From assembly GCF_021026195.1 (NCBI RefSeq), contig NZ_JAJNCT010000025.1:124001-188000 (forward strand): 64,000 nt of DNA. The letters run 5' to 3'. This DNA comes from Comamonas koreensis. Its GTDB lineage: Bacteria; Pseudomonadota; Gammaproteobacteria; Burkholderiales; Burkholderiaceae_C. This document shows positions 18,936 to 28,064 of the stretch, piece by piece. A program made the translations under genes and the position numbers. Numbering within the stretch: position 1 is the first letter of the stretch; every line of letters begins with the position of its first letter. The notes beneath the pieces are model-generated. The model was not told the DNA's origin. It made no database searches and was given only the letters and a program-made list of their open reading frames with translations.

Positions 18936-19322
18936 ATGCGTCACGGACACGGCCTCCGCAAACTGAACCGCACCTCGTCTCACCGTAAGGCGATGCTGCA
19001 AAACATGATGAATTCGCTCATCGAGCACGAAGCCATCAAGACCACCGTTCCTAAAGCCAAGGAACTGCGCAAGGTGATCGAGCCCATGATCACGCTGGCA
19101 AAGGTGGACACCGTTGCCAACCGCCGTCTGGCATTCGACCGTCTGCGCAGCCGCGACAGCGTGACCAAGCTGTTCAACGTGCTGGGTCCTCGCTCGGCAA
19201 ACCGTCCAGGCGGCTACACCCGCATCCTGAAGATGGGTTTCCGCGTGGGCGACAACGCGCCTATGGCCTATGTTGAACTGGTGGACCGCGCTGAAGAAGC
19301 CGGTGATGCCGCAGCTGAATAA
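18936..19322 (+). CDS. rplQ: 50S ribosomal protein L17
   Basis: A 128-residue protein at the exit-tunnel face. It begins [20 protein letters not shown] and contains [24 protein letters not shown] 18936 follows an AAAAGGAAAA site; an upstream in-frame start adds nine unrelated residues. It is the last gene of the operon and is followed by a terminator. Confidence 0.98.
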   Translation: MRHGHGLRKLNRTSSHRKAMLQNMMNSLIEHEAIKTTVPKAKELRKVIEPMITLAKVDTVANRRLAFDRLRSRDSVTKLFNVLGPRSANRPGGYTRILKMGFRVGDNAPMAYVELVDRAEEAGDAAAE

Positions 19323-19345
19323 GCCCTCTGCAGGTTCACACTGAG

Positions 19346-19369
19346 AAAGCCCACTTCGGTGGGCTTTTT
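19346..19369 (+). terminator. Terminator of the ribosomal operon
   Basis: A 9-bp stem closed by a TTCG tetraloop (19346-19354 with 19359-19367) runs into a T-tract, 24 bases after the rplQ stop. Confidence 0.9.
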
Positions 19370-19489
19370 CTATGGTGGGGAGGCTTTGGTCGCCCATGGC
19401 AAGCGGACCCCAGGCGCAGATTGCACAAATAGTTTTCCAAATGATGACAAAGCGCTTCATATTAAGGAAAACCCGCGCTATAATGCTAG

Positions 19490-19566
<77 letters not shown>

Positions 19567-19573
19567 GAACACC

Positions 19574-19601
19574 AAAAGCCAGCTTTCGAGCTGGCTTTTT
19601 T
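19574..19601 (+). terminator. Terminator of tRNA-fMet copy 1
   Basis: An 8-bp stem AGCCAGCT-TTCG-AGCTGGCT followed by T's, immediately downstream of the first tRNA. Confidence 0.9.
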
Positions 19602-19774
19602 GTGGCCGGGTGCCGGGCACAGCCCTGCTGGAGCAGGCGGGCCAGCCTGCAAGGCGGCCCCGATGGCTGCGGGTTCGAGCCAGCCAAGATTGCTATAAAA
19701 GTCGAAGCGCGAAAAATATGCGCTAAAAGCGCGCTCCGGCAAAATGCAGCCCCAAAGTCGCGCTATAATTGCGG

Positions 19775-19851
<77 letters not shown>

Positions 19852-19858
19852 GAACACC

Positions 19859-19887
19859 AAAAGCCAGCTTTCGAGCTGGCTTTTTTT
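19859..19887 (+). terminator. Terminator of tRNA-fMet copy 2
   Basis: The same AGCCAGCT-TTCG-AGCTGGCT stem as after copy 1, with a seven-T tail. The tRNA-plus-terminator unit was duplicated as a whole. Confidence 0.9.
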
Positions 19888-20009
19888 GTGCCCGTTTCCC
19901 TAGCAGCGGCGGACACCAAGTCTGATCGCTGCGCTAGTCACCACAGGCAGGGCGGCAGCAGCCGCGTGTCCCACCTCCGATGGCCCTTTGGCGGGGCCGC
20001 AGCGCAGCA

Positions 20010-20423
20010 TCAATGCGCGTACAACTGCTCCAGCGAGCGAAAGCCTTTGACCTCGATCGGGTTGCCACTGGGGTCGTGGAAGAACATCGTCCATTGCTCG
20101 CCGGGCTCGCCTTCAAAGCGCACCTGGGGCTCCAGCACAAAGCGGGTATTGGCAGCGCGCAGGCGTTCGGCCAACTGCTTCCAGTTTTCCAGTTTCAGCA
20201 CCAAGCCAAAGTGCGGCATGGGCACCTTGTGGTTGCCCACCAGGCCGGTATTGCTGGTCTCAAAAGGCTTGCCCAGGTGGCAGGAGATCTGGTGGCCAAA
20301 GAAATCAAAATCCACCCAGCTGTCGGTGCTGCGGCCCTCGGCGCAGCCGAGCGTGTCGCGGTAGAAGTGGCGTGCAGCATCCAGGTCGTGCACATGGAAG
20401 GCGAGATGGAAAAGGCTCTGCAT
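20010..20423 (-). CDS. VOC-family (glyoxalase/dioxygenase fold) protein
   Basis: A 137-residue single-domain vicinal-oxygen-chelate protein. It begins MQSLFHLAFHVHDLDAARHFYRD, with a metal-ligand His (HLAFHV), and ends FHDPSGNPIEVKGFRSLEQL with the family's DPxGNxxE motif; the Glu is a likely metal ligand. A central HFGLVL supplies another His. These proteins act as lyases, dioxygenases or resistance proteins, and the substrate cannot be told here. The start at 20423 is chosen because upstream sequence lacks family similarity. It is divergent from phaM. Confidence 0.85.
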   Translation of the reverse strand: MQSLFHLAFHVHDLDAARHFYRDTLGCAEGRSTDSWVDFDFFGHQISCHLGKPFETSNTGLVGNHKVPMPHFGLVLKLENWKQLAERLRAANTRFVLEPQVRFEGEPGEQWTMFFHDPSGNPIEVKGFRSLEQLYAH

Positions 20424-20578
20424 GGTGGCGGGCTCAAAAGGCGGGGTTGCAAGATGGGTCGTACACCGCTGCATGCGACTTATCACATAGGCAGGGGCTG
20501 CACAATCCGCTAAGCTGTGCAGCATACACCTTGGCATTGCACACGCGGCCAACGGCCCCAACCACTGGAGACAACACC

Positions 20579-21499
20579 ATGCAGGACTCCGCCCAGCCCT
20601 TCAACCCCTTTGCCCCTGGTTTTGATTTTCTGCAAAAGCTCGCAGCAGGCAGCACCTCCAAGCCCTCTGCGGCCTTTGCGCAGTGGCAGGAATGGGTGGC
20701 ACCGACGATGAATGTGCCAGATCTGGAAAAACGGATCCAGGAGCTGAAAACCGTGCTGTTCTGGCTGGAGCAGAACCAGCGTGCGTTGGCCGCCACCATC
20801 CAGGCGATGGAGGTGCAGAAGATGACCTTGTCCGCGCTGCAGACCATGAATGTACCGGTGGAGAACTGGGCCAGCACGATGGTGCAAAGCTGGCAGCAGT
20901 TTGCGCAGAGCACAGCAGCGCAGGCGCAAGAGGCTGCCGCAGCGACTGCGCCGCAGGCCTCGGCCCCAGCGCAAGCCGCACCCAGCCCGGCGCCCGCAGC
21001 CACTCCGGCACCCGCACCGGCCGCTGCCGCTGCAGAACCCCCTGAAAAAGCCGACCAGGCCAGCAATGCCGCAGCAGCCTCGGTGACCGATCCCATGCAA
21101 TGGTGGGGCGCGCTGACCCAGCAATTCCAGCACATTGCCCAGCAGGCCGTGCAGGATGTCACCGAGCAGGCAATGGCCCATGCCGCCAGCACCCAGCAGG
21201 CGGCAGCATCGGCCGCGCAGGCGGTGCGCAGCACGGCAGAAGAGATGGCAGAGGCCGGCAAAGCCGCAGCCAAAGCGGCGATGGGCCAGCCGGCCGCAGC
21301 CAAGCGCAGCACGGCTTCGTCCGGAAGCAATCACACTACCAAGGCGTCTGCCCACAAGCCCAAGAGCGGGCCCCCGCCCAGCGCAGCACGCAGCGCCAGC
21401 AAGCAGGCGGCCCCCCGCAAGGCGACGCCCGCCAACGGCACCCGACAGGCCGCTCCCCGCAAGGCCGCCCCGCGCAAGCCTTCCCCCGGCCAGCGTTGA
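20579..21499 (+). CDS. phaM: PhaM-type polyhydroxyalkanoate granule multifunctional protein
   Basis: A 306-residue protein. The N-terminal 100 residues match PhaM: NPFAPGFDFLQKLA, then WVAPTMNVPDLEKRIQELKTVLFWLEQNQRAL, which forms a helical phasin-like core. An Ala/Pro-rich linker follows at about residues 115-165, then an Ala-rich amphipathic segment. The C-terminus repeats basic AAPRK-type units, as in the DNA-binding tails of PhaM. In Cupriavidus, PhaM activates PHA synthase and tethers granules to the nucleoid. The gene stands alone with its own start. Confidence 0.88.
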   Translation: MQDSAQPFNPFAPGFDFLQKLAAGSTSKPSAAFAQWQEWVAPTMNVPDLEKRIQELKTVLFWLEQNQRALAATIQAMEVQKMTLSALQTMNVPVENWASTMVQSWQQFAQSTAAQAQEAAAATAPQASAPAQAAPSPAPAATPAPAPAAAAAEPPEKADQASNAAAASVTDPMQWWGALTQQFQHIAQQAVQDVTEQAMAHAASTQQAAASAAQAVRSTAEEMAEAGKAAAKAAMGQPAAAKRSTASSGSNHTTKASAHKPKSGPPPSAARSASKQAAPRKATPANGTRQAAPRKAAPRKPSPGQR

Positions 21500-21577
21500 G
21501 TCAGCATTACGATCGAGCGCTGGTGATTTTTTAGCGCGGCACTGGCTTGGCCGCCGCGCAGCAGCAGGTTTTTGACA

Positions 21578-22831
21578 ATGGCAGGCACAAAGCTTTTTCC
21601 CTATGGCCATGTGACCCACCCCGACTGGCGGATGGCCGTGGCGTTGGTGGTGGCCCAATTGCGCGGGCGCATGGCCCAGGCGGGCTACGCCAGCGCGCCC
21701 AACTTGGGGCTGGTGTATTTCACCGATGCCTATGCGCGCCATGCGCCGCAGCTGCTGGAGGCCTTGCAGGATGAGTTTCCGCAGATCGGCGACTGGAGCG
21801 GCTCGGTCGGCGTCGGCGTGATGGCCTCGCATGCCGAATACCTCAACGAGCCAGCGCTGTCGGTCATGCTGCTAGAGCTGCCTGCCCATTCCTACCGCTT
21901 GTTCTCCGGCATCGCACCGCTGCCGGTGGCGCCTTCATCGCCCTGGGAGAGGGCGCTGGTGCATGCCGATGCGGGACTGCCGGATTTTGCGGAGCTGCTC
22001 GAAGAGCTGGCCGCCCGCACCCGGGCTGGCAGCGTGCTCGGCGGCCTCAGCTCTGAGGCAGTGGCGCCGCTGCAGCTGGCCTGGAGCAAGGCGCTGGGCC
22101 CCAGCCACAGTGGTGTGCTGCGCGGCGGGCTCTCGGGCATGGCTTTTTCTGCCGAGGCCGGCGTGGTGCAGGAGCTGACCCAGGGCTGCCAGGTCATGGG
22201 TGCGCGCATGCGCATCACCGCCATGCAAGGCCATGTGGTGCTGGCCCTGGATGGCCGGCCCGCGCTCGATGTGCTGGAAGAACTGATGCCCGTGCGCCTG
22301 GATGCCGACCCCGAGCGGGCCACCCGCACGATGCGCCATATCCATGCCGCGCTGGAGCCGCATGCGCCCGAATCGGCCATGCATGCCGGCCAGCTGGGCC
22401 CCGAGGCGCGCGTGGTGCCGCTGGTGGGCGTGGACATGGCCAGCCGGGGCATTGTGCTGCCCGAGCTGGCCCAACCCCAGCAGTACCTCTGCTTTTGCCA
22501 GCGCAACCTGTCGGCCGCGCGTGCCGATCTGCTGCGCATGTGTGCCGAACTGCGCGAGTCGCTGGCGCCTGCCGAGGCACAGACGGGCCTGCCGCTGGGC
22601 GACAGCGTGCTGGGTGATGCCGGGGCCGGCCGCAGCATTGCCGGTGCCGTCTACATCAGCTGCGCGGAGCGGGCCAGCCCCTATTTCGGCGTGCCCGGCG
22701 CCGAGCTGGAGCTGATCCACCATGTGCTGGGCGATATCCCGCTGGTGGGCTTTTATAGCCAGGGCGAGATTGCCGGCCAGCAGCTGCACCGCTATGCCGG
22801 TGCGCTGATGCTGTTTACCCAGGCGGCATAG
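21578..22831 (+). CDS. FIST-domain signal transduction protein
   Basis: A 417-residue soluble protein with FIST N (about residues 30-230: LGLVYFTDAYA, GSVGVGVMASHAEY, SVLGGLSSE) followed by FIST C (about 240-400: ending GVPGAELELIHHVLGDIPLVGFYSQGEI). FIST proteins are proposed sensors of small ligands such as amino acids, and are often linked to kinases or chemoreceptors. None is fused here. ATG 21578 is used; a TTG two codons earlier is possible. It is convergent with the XRE regulator. Confidence 0.85.
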   Translation: MAGTKLFPYGHVTHPDWRMAVALVVAQLRGRMAQAGYASAPNLGLVYFTDAYARHAPQLLEALQDEFPQIGDWSGSVGVGVMASHAEYLNEPALSVMLLELPAHSYRLFSGIAPLPVAPSSPWERALVHADAGLPDFAELLEELAARTRAGSVLGGLSSEAVAPLQLAWSKALGPSHSGVLRGGLSGMAFSAEAGVVQELTQGCQVMGARMRITAMQGHVVLALDGRPALDVLEELMPVRLDADPERATRTMRHIHAALEPHAPESAMHAGQLGPEARVVPLVGVDMASRGIVLPELAQPQQYLCFCQRNLSAARADLLRMCAELRESLAPAEAQTGLPLGDSVLGDAGAGRSIAGAVYISCAERASPYFGVPGAELELIHHVLGDIPLVGFYSQGEIAGQQLHRYAGALMLFTQAA

Positions 22832-22846
22832 GTCTTCAACACGTTC

Positions 22847-23599
22847 TTAGCGGTTGCCCCCTGGCTGCAGGCGCCGCATCTCGGTAAACACCGACAGCTC
22901 CCAGCTGCGCATCGCCAGCAGCAGGGTATAGCCCTCGCGCTCCTTCTCGGGCAGGCGCTGGTCGGTCAGGTGCTGCTGGGCAAAATCCTGGGCCACGCGC
23001 TGCAGGCGCTCCAAAAAGGCTGGCGCCAGGGTGCGGCTGATGGCGCCATGCACGAGCATCAAGCCCTCGCCCGATTTGTCGAAGGTGCCCGAGAAATAGT
23101 CGTGCACCGCGTTCTCGCGGAAGTACTCCATCACCGGGCCATGCGGGCGCCAGCGGAAGGTTTTGGCCAGCTTGAGCCGGTAGCGGTTCATCGGGCGCAG
23201 CTCGATGATGCCGATGCGGTCCAGCTGCGCCAGGTACTTGATGCCCTCGGCCTCGGTCAAGCGGTAGGTGGTCAGCACCTGCTCCAGGGTCCACTGGCTG
23301 AGCACGCAGATGGCCATCAGCAGCAGCTTCTTGTCCGCGACCACGGCCTGCTCCTGCTGCTGCGTCAGCTCCTTGATCAGCGGCTGGTTGTCGGCCACGC
23401 GGCGCGCCAGGTCGGCAAAGTCCAGGCGCAGCACATGGCAGATGGCGTCGATGCGCGACAGCGGCATGTCGCCCTTGGCCAGCATGCGCTTGACGCTGGA
23501 CTCCGCCATGCCCAGGGCCTCGGCCAGGTCGGCATAGGTCATCTGTGCAGCTTTCAGCTCTTTCTTCAATGCCAGTACCAGATCGGCGGTGGTGCTCAT
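22847..23599 (-). CDS. XRE-family transcriptional regulator
   Basis: A 250-residue protein. Residues 1-60 form a Cro/CI helix-turn-helix (MTYADLAEALGMAESSVKRMLAKGD). The remaining 190 residues are a conserved uncharacterised region (VLSQWTLEQVLTTYRLTEAEG, RLKLAKTFRWRPHGPVMEYFR) of the kind seen in many Burkholderiales regulators. No ligand motif is recognised. It is divergent from the ceramidase-like membrane protein with 91 bases between the starts, so that gene is a plausible target. Confidence 0.85.
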   Translation of the reverse strand: MSTTADLVLALKKELKAAQMTYADLAEALGMAESSVKRMLAKGDMPLSRIDAICHVLRLDFADLARRVADNQPLIKELTQQQEQAVVADKKLLLMAICVLSQWTLEQVLTTYRLTEAEGIKYLAQLDRIGIIELRPMNRYRLKLAKTFRWRPHGPVMEYFRENAVHDYFSGTFDKSGEGLMLVHGAISRTLAPAFLERLQRVAQDFAQQHLTDQRLPEKEREGYTLLLAMRSWELSVFTEMRRLQPGGNR

Positions 23600-23690
23600 G
23601 GGTATCGTCCTGTCATACTTTGGGTGCCATCATAGGGGATCACGCCAGGATTCCGGGACGCTCGGCTGCCCCAGCAGCACAGTGCAGGCC

Positions 23691-24545
23691 ATGACTGATA
23701 CCTCCCAACCCCCAAGCCCCCGCAGCCCGGCTGCGGAATACGCGCTGTATGCCTTCCATGCCGCCATGCTGGCCTTGGCCTGCCTGGGGCCCTATGTGCC
23801 GCAGGCGGCCCATTACCATGACTTTGCCGACCAGCGCCCGCTGCTGGGCCTGGTCAATGCGGCCGATGTGCTGAGCAATCTGCCGTTTTTGCTGCTCGGT
23901 GTCTGGGGCTTGCTGGCCACTTTCAAAACGCCCGCAGAGACGCTGCGCTCCCAAGGGGCGACACCCTGGCTGCTGATGGTTTTTGGCGGCCTGGTGCTGA
24001 CGGCCCTGGGCTCGTCCTACTACCACCTGCTGCCCGGCGATGTGCGCGTTTTTTGGGATCGCATGGGCATGGTGCCGGTGTTTGCCGGTGTGCTGGGCCT
24101 GGCGCTGCAGTCGCTGCTCAACACCCGCGCGGCCTGGCTGACGGCGCTGTGCGTGCTGCTGGGCGGGCCGCTGGCGCTGTGGATCTGGTTGCAGACCGGG
24201 CAGCTGCTGCCCTGGGCCGTGTTGCAGGGCGCGGGCATGGTGCTGCTGCTGGTACTGGCCGTGTGGCAGCAGCGCAGCCCGCCGGCCGCGCACCTGATGC
24301 GCTGGCCCCTGGCCGGCATCGTGGCCTGGTATGCGCTGGCCAAGTTGTTTGAGCTGGGCGATGCCGCCGTCTGGGCCGGTAGCGGCCATCTGGTGGCCGG
24401 CCATGCGCTTAAGCACCTGGCGGCAGCGCTGGCGGTGCTGCCGCTGCTGCGCAGCTTGCAGCAACTGCGCCACCGGGCGCACGCAAACGGCGCGTCCGCA
24501 GGCACAATCGGGGGCGGCGCCCTGGGGGCAGGGCGTTTGCGCTGA
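23691..24545 (+). CDS. Ceramidase-like integral membrane protein (CREST-type hydrolase candidate)
   Basis: A 284-residue protein with about seven predicted membrane helices. Candidate catalytic or zinc residues are arranged as in the CREST superfamily (alkaline ceramidase, PAQR, Per1): a Ser and His in LGSSYYHLLPGD, an Asp in FWDRMGM, and two His in the last helices (HLVAGHALKHLAAALA). The family is known as membrane-embedded metal-dependent lipid hydrolases. The substrate is unknown and the assignment rests on motif pattern alone. It is 55 bases upstream of the MFS-acyltransferase gene. Confidence 0.65.
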   Translation: MTDTSQPPSPRSPAAEYALYAFHAAMLALACLGPYVPQAAHYHDFADQRPLLGLVNAADVLSNLPFLLLGVWGLLATFKTPAETLRSQGATPWLLMVFGGLVLTALGSSYYHLLPGDVRVFWDRMGMVPVFAGVLGLALQSLLNTRAAWLTALCVLLGGPLALWIWLQTGQLLPWAVLQGAGMVLLLVLAVWQQRSPPAAHLMRWPLAGIVAWYALAKLFELGDAAVWAGSGHLVAGHALKHLAAALAVLPLLRSLQQLRHRAHANGASAGTIGGGALGAGRLR

Positions 24546-24600
24546 ATGCCCGGTACCGACCACCCCCACCGCCCTTGATCCGCCAGGAGATGCTTGTTCC

Positions 24601-26577
24601 ATGAACCGTCCACATGCCCCCTCTGTGCCCGCCGCTGAGGCGCCAGACCATCCCAACCAGTTTGCCTTGCTGGGCCAGCGCCGCTTTGCCCCCTTCTTCT
24701 GGACCCAGTTCGCTGGGGCTGCCAACGACAACCTGTTCAAGTTTGCCTTCACCGTCATGGTGACCTACCAGCTGCAGGTGGCCTGGATGCCGCCGGCGAT
24801 GGCGGGCCTGGTGATCGGCGCGCTGTTCATCCTGCCATTTCTGCTGTTCTCCGCCACCTCGGGTCAGCTGACCGACAAGTATGAAAAGCACCGCATGATC
24901 CGCTTCGTCAAGGACCTGGAGATTGGCGTGATGCTGATCGCCGGCCTGGGCTTCTGGATCGAAAGCCCGGCGCTGCTGCTGGGCTGCGTGTTCTTGATGG
25001 GTCTGCATTCCACCCTGTTCGGGCCCGTCAAGTTTGCTTACCTGCCCCAGGTGCTGCGCGACGATGAGCTGACCGGCGGCAATGGCATGGTCGAGATGGG
25101 CACCTTTGTCGCCATCTTGCTGGGCAATGTGGTGGGGGGCCTGCTGGTGGCCTTGCCGGAGATCGGCCATGCCTCGGTCGCGGTGGCTTGCTTTAGCCTG
25201 GCCGTGGTGGGGCGTTTGACGGCCCAGGGCGTGCCGGTGGTGCCTGCCACCGACCCGGGCCTGCGCATCAACTGGAACCCGGTGAGCGAAACCTGGCGCA
25301 ACCTGAAGCTGGCCCATGGCAATGTGGTCGTATTCCGCTCGCTGCTGGGCATCAGCTGGATGTGGTTCTTCGGCGCGGTGTTTCTGAGCCAGTTCCCCAG
25401 CTTTGCCAAGGAGGTGCTGCATGGCAACGAGCATGTGGCATCGCTGCTGCTGGTGGTGTTTTCCATCGGCATCGGCCTGGGCTCGCTGCTGTGTGAGGTG
25501 CTCTCGCGCCGCCAGGTGGAGATTGGCCTGGTGCCCATCGGCACCATCGGCATGAGCGTGTTTGCGATTGACCTGTACTTTGCATCGCGCGGCCTGGCGC
25601 AGCCCGCCCAGACCTGGACGGCGCTGGCCTTCATCAGCCAGCCGGCGCACTGGCGTGTGATGGCCGATCTGGCCCTGCTGTCGCTGTTTGCGGGTCTCTA
25701 CAGCGTGCCCATGTATGCGCTGATCCAGCTGCGCAGCCAGCCCACGCACCGCGCCCGCATCATTGCGGCCAACAATATCCTCAATGCGCTGTTCATGATC
25801 GCCAGCTCGGTCATCGCCGGCGCCTTGCTGGGGGCAGGCTTTACCGTGCCGCAGATCTTCCTGTTCACCGGCATTGCCAATGCCATCGTCGCCACCTACA
25901 TCTTCTTGCTGGTGCCGGAATACCTGCTGCGCTGCATTGCCTGGCTGATTACGAACGTCGTCTACCGCTTTCGGGTGCAGGGCGCACACCACATTCCCAC
26001 CAGCGGGCCGGCGCTGCTGACCTGCAACCATGTCAGCTTTGTCGACCCCATCCTGATGATGGCCGCCAGCCCGCGCCCGATCTACTTTGTGATGGACTAC
26101 CGCATCTTCCGCACGCCGTTGCTGGGCTGGCTGTTCCGCCTGTGCAAGGCCATTCCGGTGGCCCCCCGCAGCGAAGACCCTGCCGTCTACGAGGCCGCTT
26201 TTGCCAGGGCCGCGCAAGTGCTGCGCGAGGGTGATCTGCTGGCCATCTTTCCCGAGGGGGGTATCACCCGCGACGGCGAGCTGCAGGCGTTCAAGGGCGG
26301 CGTGATGAAGATCCTGGAGCAGGCGCGTGCCGATGGGCTGGATGTGCCGGTGGTGCCGATGGCCTTGTCCAACCTCTGGGGCTCGTTCTTCAGCCGCATC
26401 GAACCCAAGGGCGCGATGACCCGGCCGTTCCGCCGTGGCTTCTTCAACCGGGTGACCTTGCGCATCGGTGCCGCCAGCCCGGCCGCCAAATGCTCGGCCG
26501 AGCAACTGCGCCAGCGCGTGGGTGAACTGCTGGACCAGGAGGGTGGCCATGGCAGCGGTTCGCCCGCTTTGGGATAA
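24601..26577 (+). CDS. MFS transporter fused to PlsC-type acyltransferase (LplT-Aas-like)
   Basis: A 658-residue bifunctional membrane protein. Residues 1-440 form a 12-helix MFS transporter resembling the lysophospholipid flippase LplT (FFWTQFAGAANDNLFKFA). Residues 450-640 form a PlsC acyltransferase with CNHVSFVDP (HX4D) and IFPEGG motifs. Together they suggest lysophospholipid import and reacylation. The acyl-ACP synthetase domain that follows in the longer three-domain Aas-type proteins is absent; the protein ends cleanly after the acyltransferase. Confidence 0.88.
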   Translation: MNRPHAPSVPAAEAPDHPNQFALLGQRRFAPFFWTQFAGAANDNLFKFAFTVMVTYQLQVAWMPPAMAGLVIGALFILPFLLFSATSGQLTDKYEKHRMIRFVKDLEIGVMLIAGLGFWIESPALLLGCVFLMGLHSTLFGPVKFAYLPQVLRDDELTGGNGMVEMGTFVAILLGNVVGGLLVALPEIGHASVAVACFSLAVVGRLTAQGVPVVPATDPGLRINWNPVSETWRNLKLAHGNVVVFRSLLGISWMWFFGAVFLSQFPSFAKEVLHGNEHVASLLLVVFSIGIGLGSLLCEVLSRRQVEIGLVPIGTIGMSVFAIDLYFASRGLAQPAQTWTALAFISQPAHWRVMADLALLSLFAGLYSVPMYALIQLRSQPTHRARIIAANNILNALFMIASSVIAGALLGAGFTVPQIFLFTGIANAIVATYIFLLVPEYLLRCIAWLITNVVYRFRVQGAHHIPTSGPALLTCNHVSFVDPILMMAASPRPIYFVMDYRIFRTPLLGWLFRLCKAIPVAPRSEDPAVYEAAFARAAQVLREGDLLAIFPEGGITRDGELQAFKGGVMKILEQARADGLDVPVVPMALSNLWGSFFSRIEPKGAMTRPFRRGFFNRVTLRIGAASPAAKCSAEQLRQRVGELLDQEGGHGSGSPALG

Positions 26578-26605
26578 TGCAGGCTGGACAACGAATGGCT
26601 TTGTG

Positions 26606-26899
26606 ATGACCTCTCTGACGATTCTGTACAAAAGCGTGGCAGCCTTGGTGGCCATGTCTGCCCTGGCCGCTTGCACCAGTACTTCGGGCCTGAAGCCGCT
26701 GCATGACCCTGAAGAGAAGGAGGCTTTCACACGCGCCACCGTCTATGCCGGGCCGCGCAGCCCCGCATCGGCCTACTGTGTGCAGATGGGCGGCGCCATC
26801 CTCAATACGCCCAAGGGCAAGAACACCTTGTGCCGCTTCCCCGACGGCAAGGAAATGGACCCCTGGGACCTGTTCTGGCGCGACAACCCCTCGAACTAA
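26606..26899 (+). CDS. DUF333-domain small lipoprotein
   Basis: A 97-residue protein with an N-terminal signal and lipobox (MSALAAC, Cys near residue 23). The C-terminal DUF333 domain has PASAYCVQMGG, a second Cys in NTLCRFPDGKEMDPWDLFWRD and a pair that could form a disulphide. DUF333 proteins are small envelope proteins sometimes called putative hemolysins; no function is established. It starts 28 bases after the MFS-acyltransferase stop and may be co-transcribed. Confidence 0.85.
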   Translation: MTSLTILYKSVAALVAMSALAACTSTSGLKPLHDPEEKEAFTRATVYAGPRSPASAYCVQMGGAILNTPKGKNTLCRFPDGKEMDPWDLFWRDNPSN

Positions 26900-26928
26900 A
26901 GCCCACGACGGGCTGCGGTACAACGCAA

Positions 26929-26967
26929 AAAACCCCTGCCAGCACATACCGCGCTGGCAGGGGTTTT
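26929..26967. terminator. Bidirectional terminator
   Basis: A 15-bp stem (26929-26943 with 26953-26967) with A's on the left and T's on the right. It closes both the DUF333 gene (plus) and the dienelactone hydrolase gene (minus). Confidence 0.9.
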
Positions 26968-26992
26968 GTCTTGCTGAGCTGCTGACCAGGCT

Positions 26993-27898
26993 TTAGATCA
27001 CGCCATGCGTCTTGAACCAGTCCTGCATGCGCTTCCAGCCGTCCTCGGCCGCATCCTTGCGGTAGCTGGGGCGGTAGTCGGCATGGAAGGCATGGCCCGC
27101 TTCAGGGTAGATATGGAAGCTGGAGGCCGCAGCAGCAGCATTGCCGGCAGCGCCCGCCTTTTGCAGGCTTTGCTTCATCGCTTCGACCGATTCCAGCGGA
27201 ATGCCCTGGTCCTTGCCACCATAGAGGCCCAGCACCGGTGCCTTGAGCGCGCTGCTCAGGTCGATGGGGTGCTTGGGTTGCAGGTCGTTGGCGGCACCTT
27301 GCAGGCGGCCATACCAGGCGACACCGGCCTTGACCTTGCCGGTAGCGGCATACAGCCAGGTGATGCGGCCACCCCAGCAGAAACCGGTGATGCCGGCGCG
27401 GCTGGTGTCGCCACCATTGTCCTTGGCCCAGGCCAGCGCGGCGTCCAGGTCCTTGATGACCTGGGCATCGGGCACCTTGCTGACCAGCTCGCTTTGCAGT
27501 TGGCTGATTTCGGTGTACTTGCGGGGGTCGCCCTGGCGCGCAAACAGCTCGGGCGCAATCGCCAGATAGCCCAGCTGGGCCAGGCGGCGGCAGGTGTCGG
27601 CGATGTAGTCATGCACGCCAAAGATTTCCTGGATCACCAGAACCACCGGCAGATTGGTCTTGCCAGCAGGCGCTGCGCGGTAGGCGCTGACCTGGAAGCC
27701 GTCGACCGTGTACTGGATGGTGCCGGCGGTCAGCCCGGCATCGGGGGTCTTGATGGCCGTCTGCGCCATCACCGGCACGGCCGCTGCAGCGTAGCCCACG
27801 CCCAGCGCCATTTGCAGGGCGCTGCGGCGGGTGCTGCCGGCCAAGGTGGCGCGGCCCGGGAGAAGAGAGTCGAAGTCGGCATTGTGAGTCTGGGACAT
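26993..27898 (-). CDS. Dienelactone hydrolase-family protein, exported
   Basis: A 301-residue alpha/beta hydrolase. The N-terminus holds an STRRSALQMALGVGYAAAAV Tat-like signal, cleaved probably after VMAQ. The Cys-His-Asp site of dienelactone hydrolases is complete: IQEIFG (activating Glu), GFCWGGR (nucleophilic Cys), GGKDQG (Asp) and EAGHAFH (His). The cytosolic enzyme hydrolyses dienelactone in chlorocatechol breakdown; an exported homologue likely acts on other esters or lactones. No catechol genes are adjacent. The start at 27898 keeps the full signal. Confidence 0.9.
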   Translation of the reverse strand: MSQTHNADFDSLLPGRATLAGSTRRSALQMALGVGYAAAAVPVMAQTAIKTPDAGLTAGTIQYTVDGFQVSAYRAAPAGKTNLPVVLVIQEIFGVHDYIADTCRRLAQLGYLAIAPELFARQGDPRKYTEISQLQSELVSKVPDAQVIKDLDAALAWAKDNGGDTSRAGITGFCWGGRITWLYAATGKVKAGVAWYGRLQGAANDLQPKHPIDLSSALKAPVLGLYGGKDQGIPLESVEAMKQSLQKAGAAGNAAAAASSFHIYPEAGHAFHADYRPSYRKDAAEDGWKRMQDWFKTHGVI

Positions 27899-28014
27899 AG
27901 GATTTCCTTTTCTACGGATGGCAGGCCCATTATGGAGGGCGATAAAAAATGGCCTGTGACAAGGCGTTGGCGCCTGGGTTGGGTCAGTCCTGCATTTCTA
28001 AGTTCCGCTCCATG

Positions 28015-28039
28015 AAAAATGCCTGGCATGGCCAGGCAT
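28015..28039 (-). terminator. Terminator after the solitary binding-protein gene
   Basis: A 9-bp stem (28019-28027 with 28031-28039) followed on the minus strand by T's, 26 bases past the stop of the gene at 28065. Confidence 0.8.
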
Positions 28040-28064
28040 CGTGGTGGTGGAGGCTGGGTTCAGA

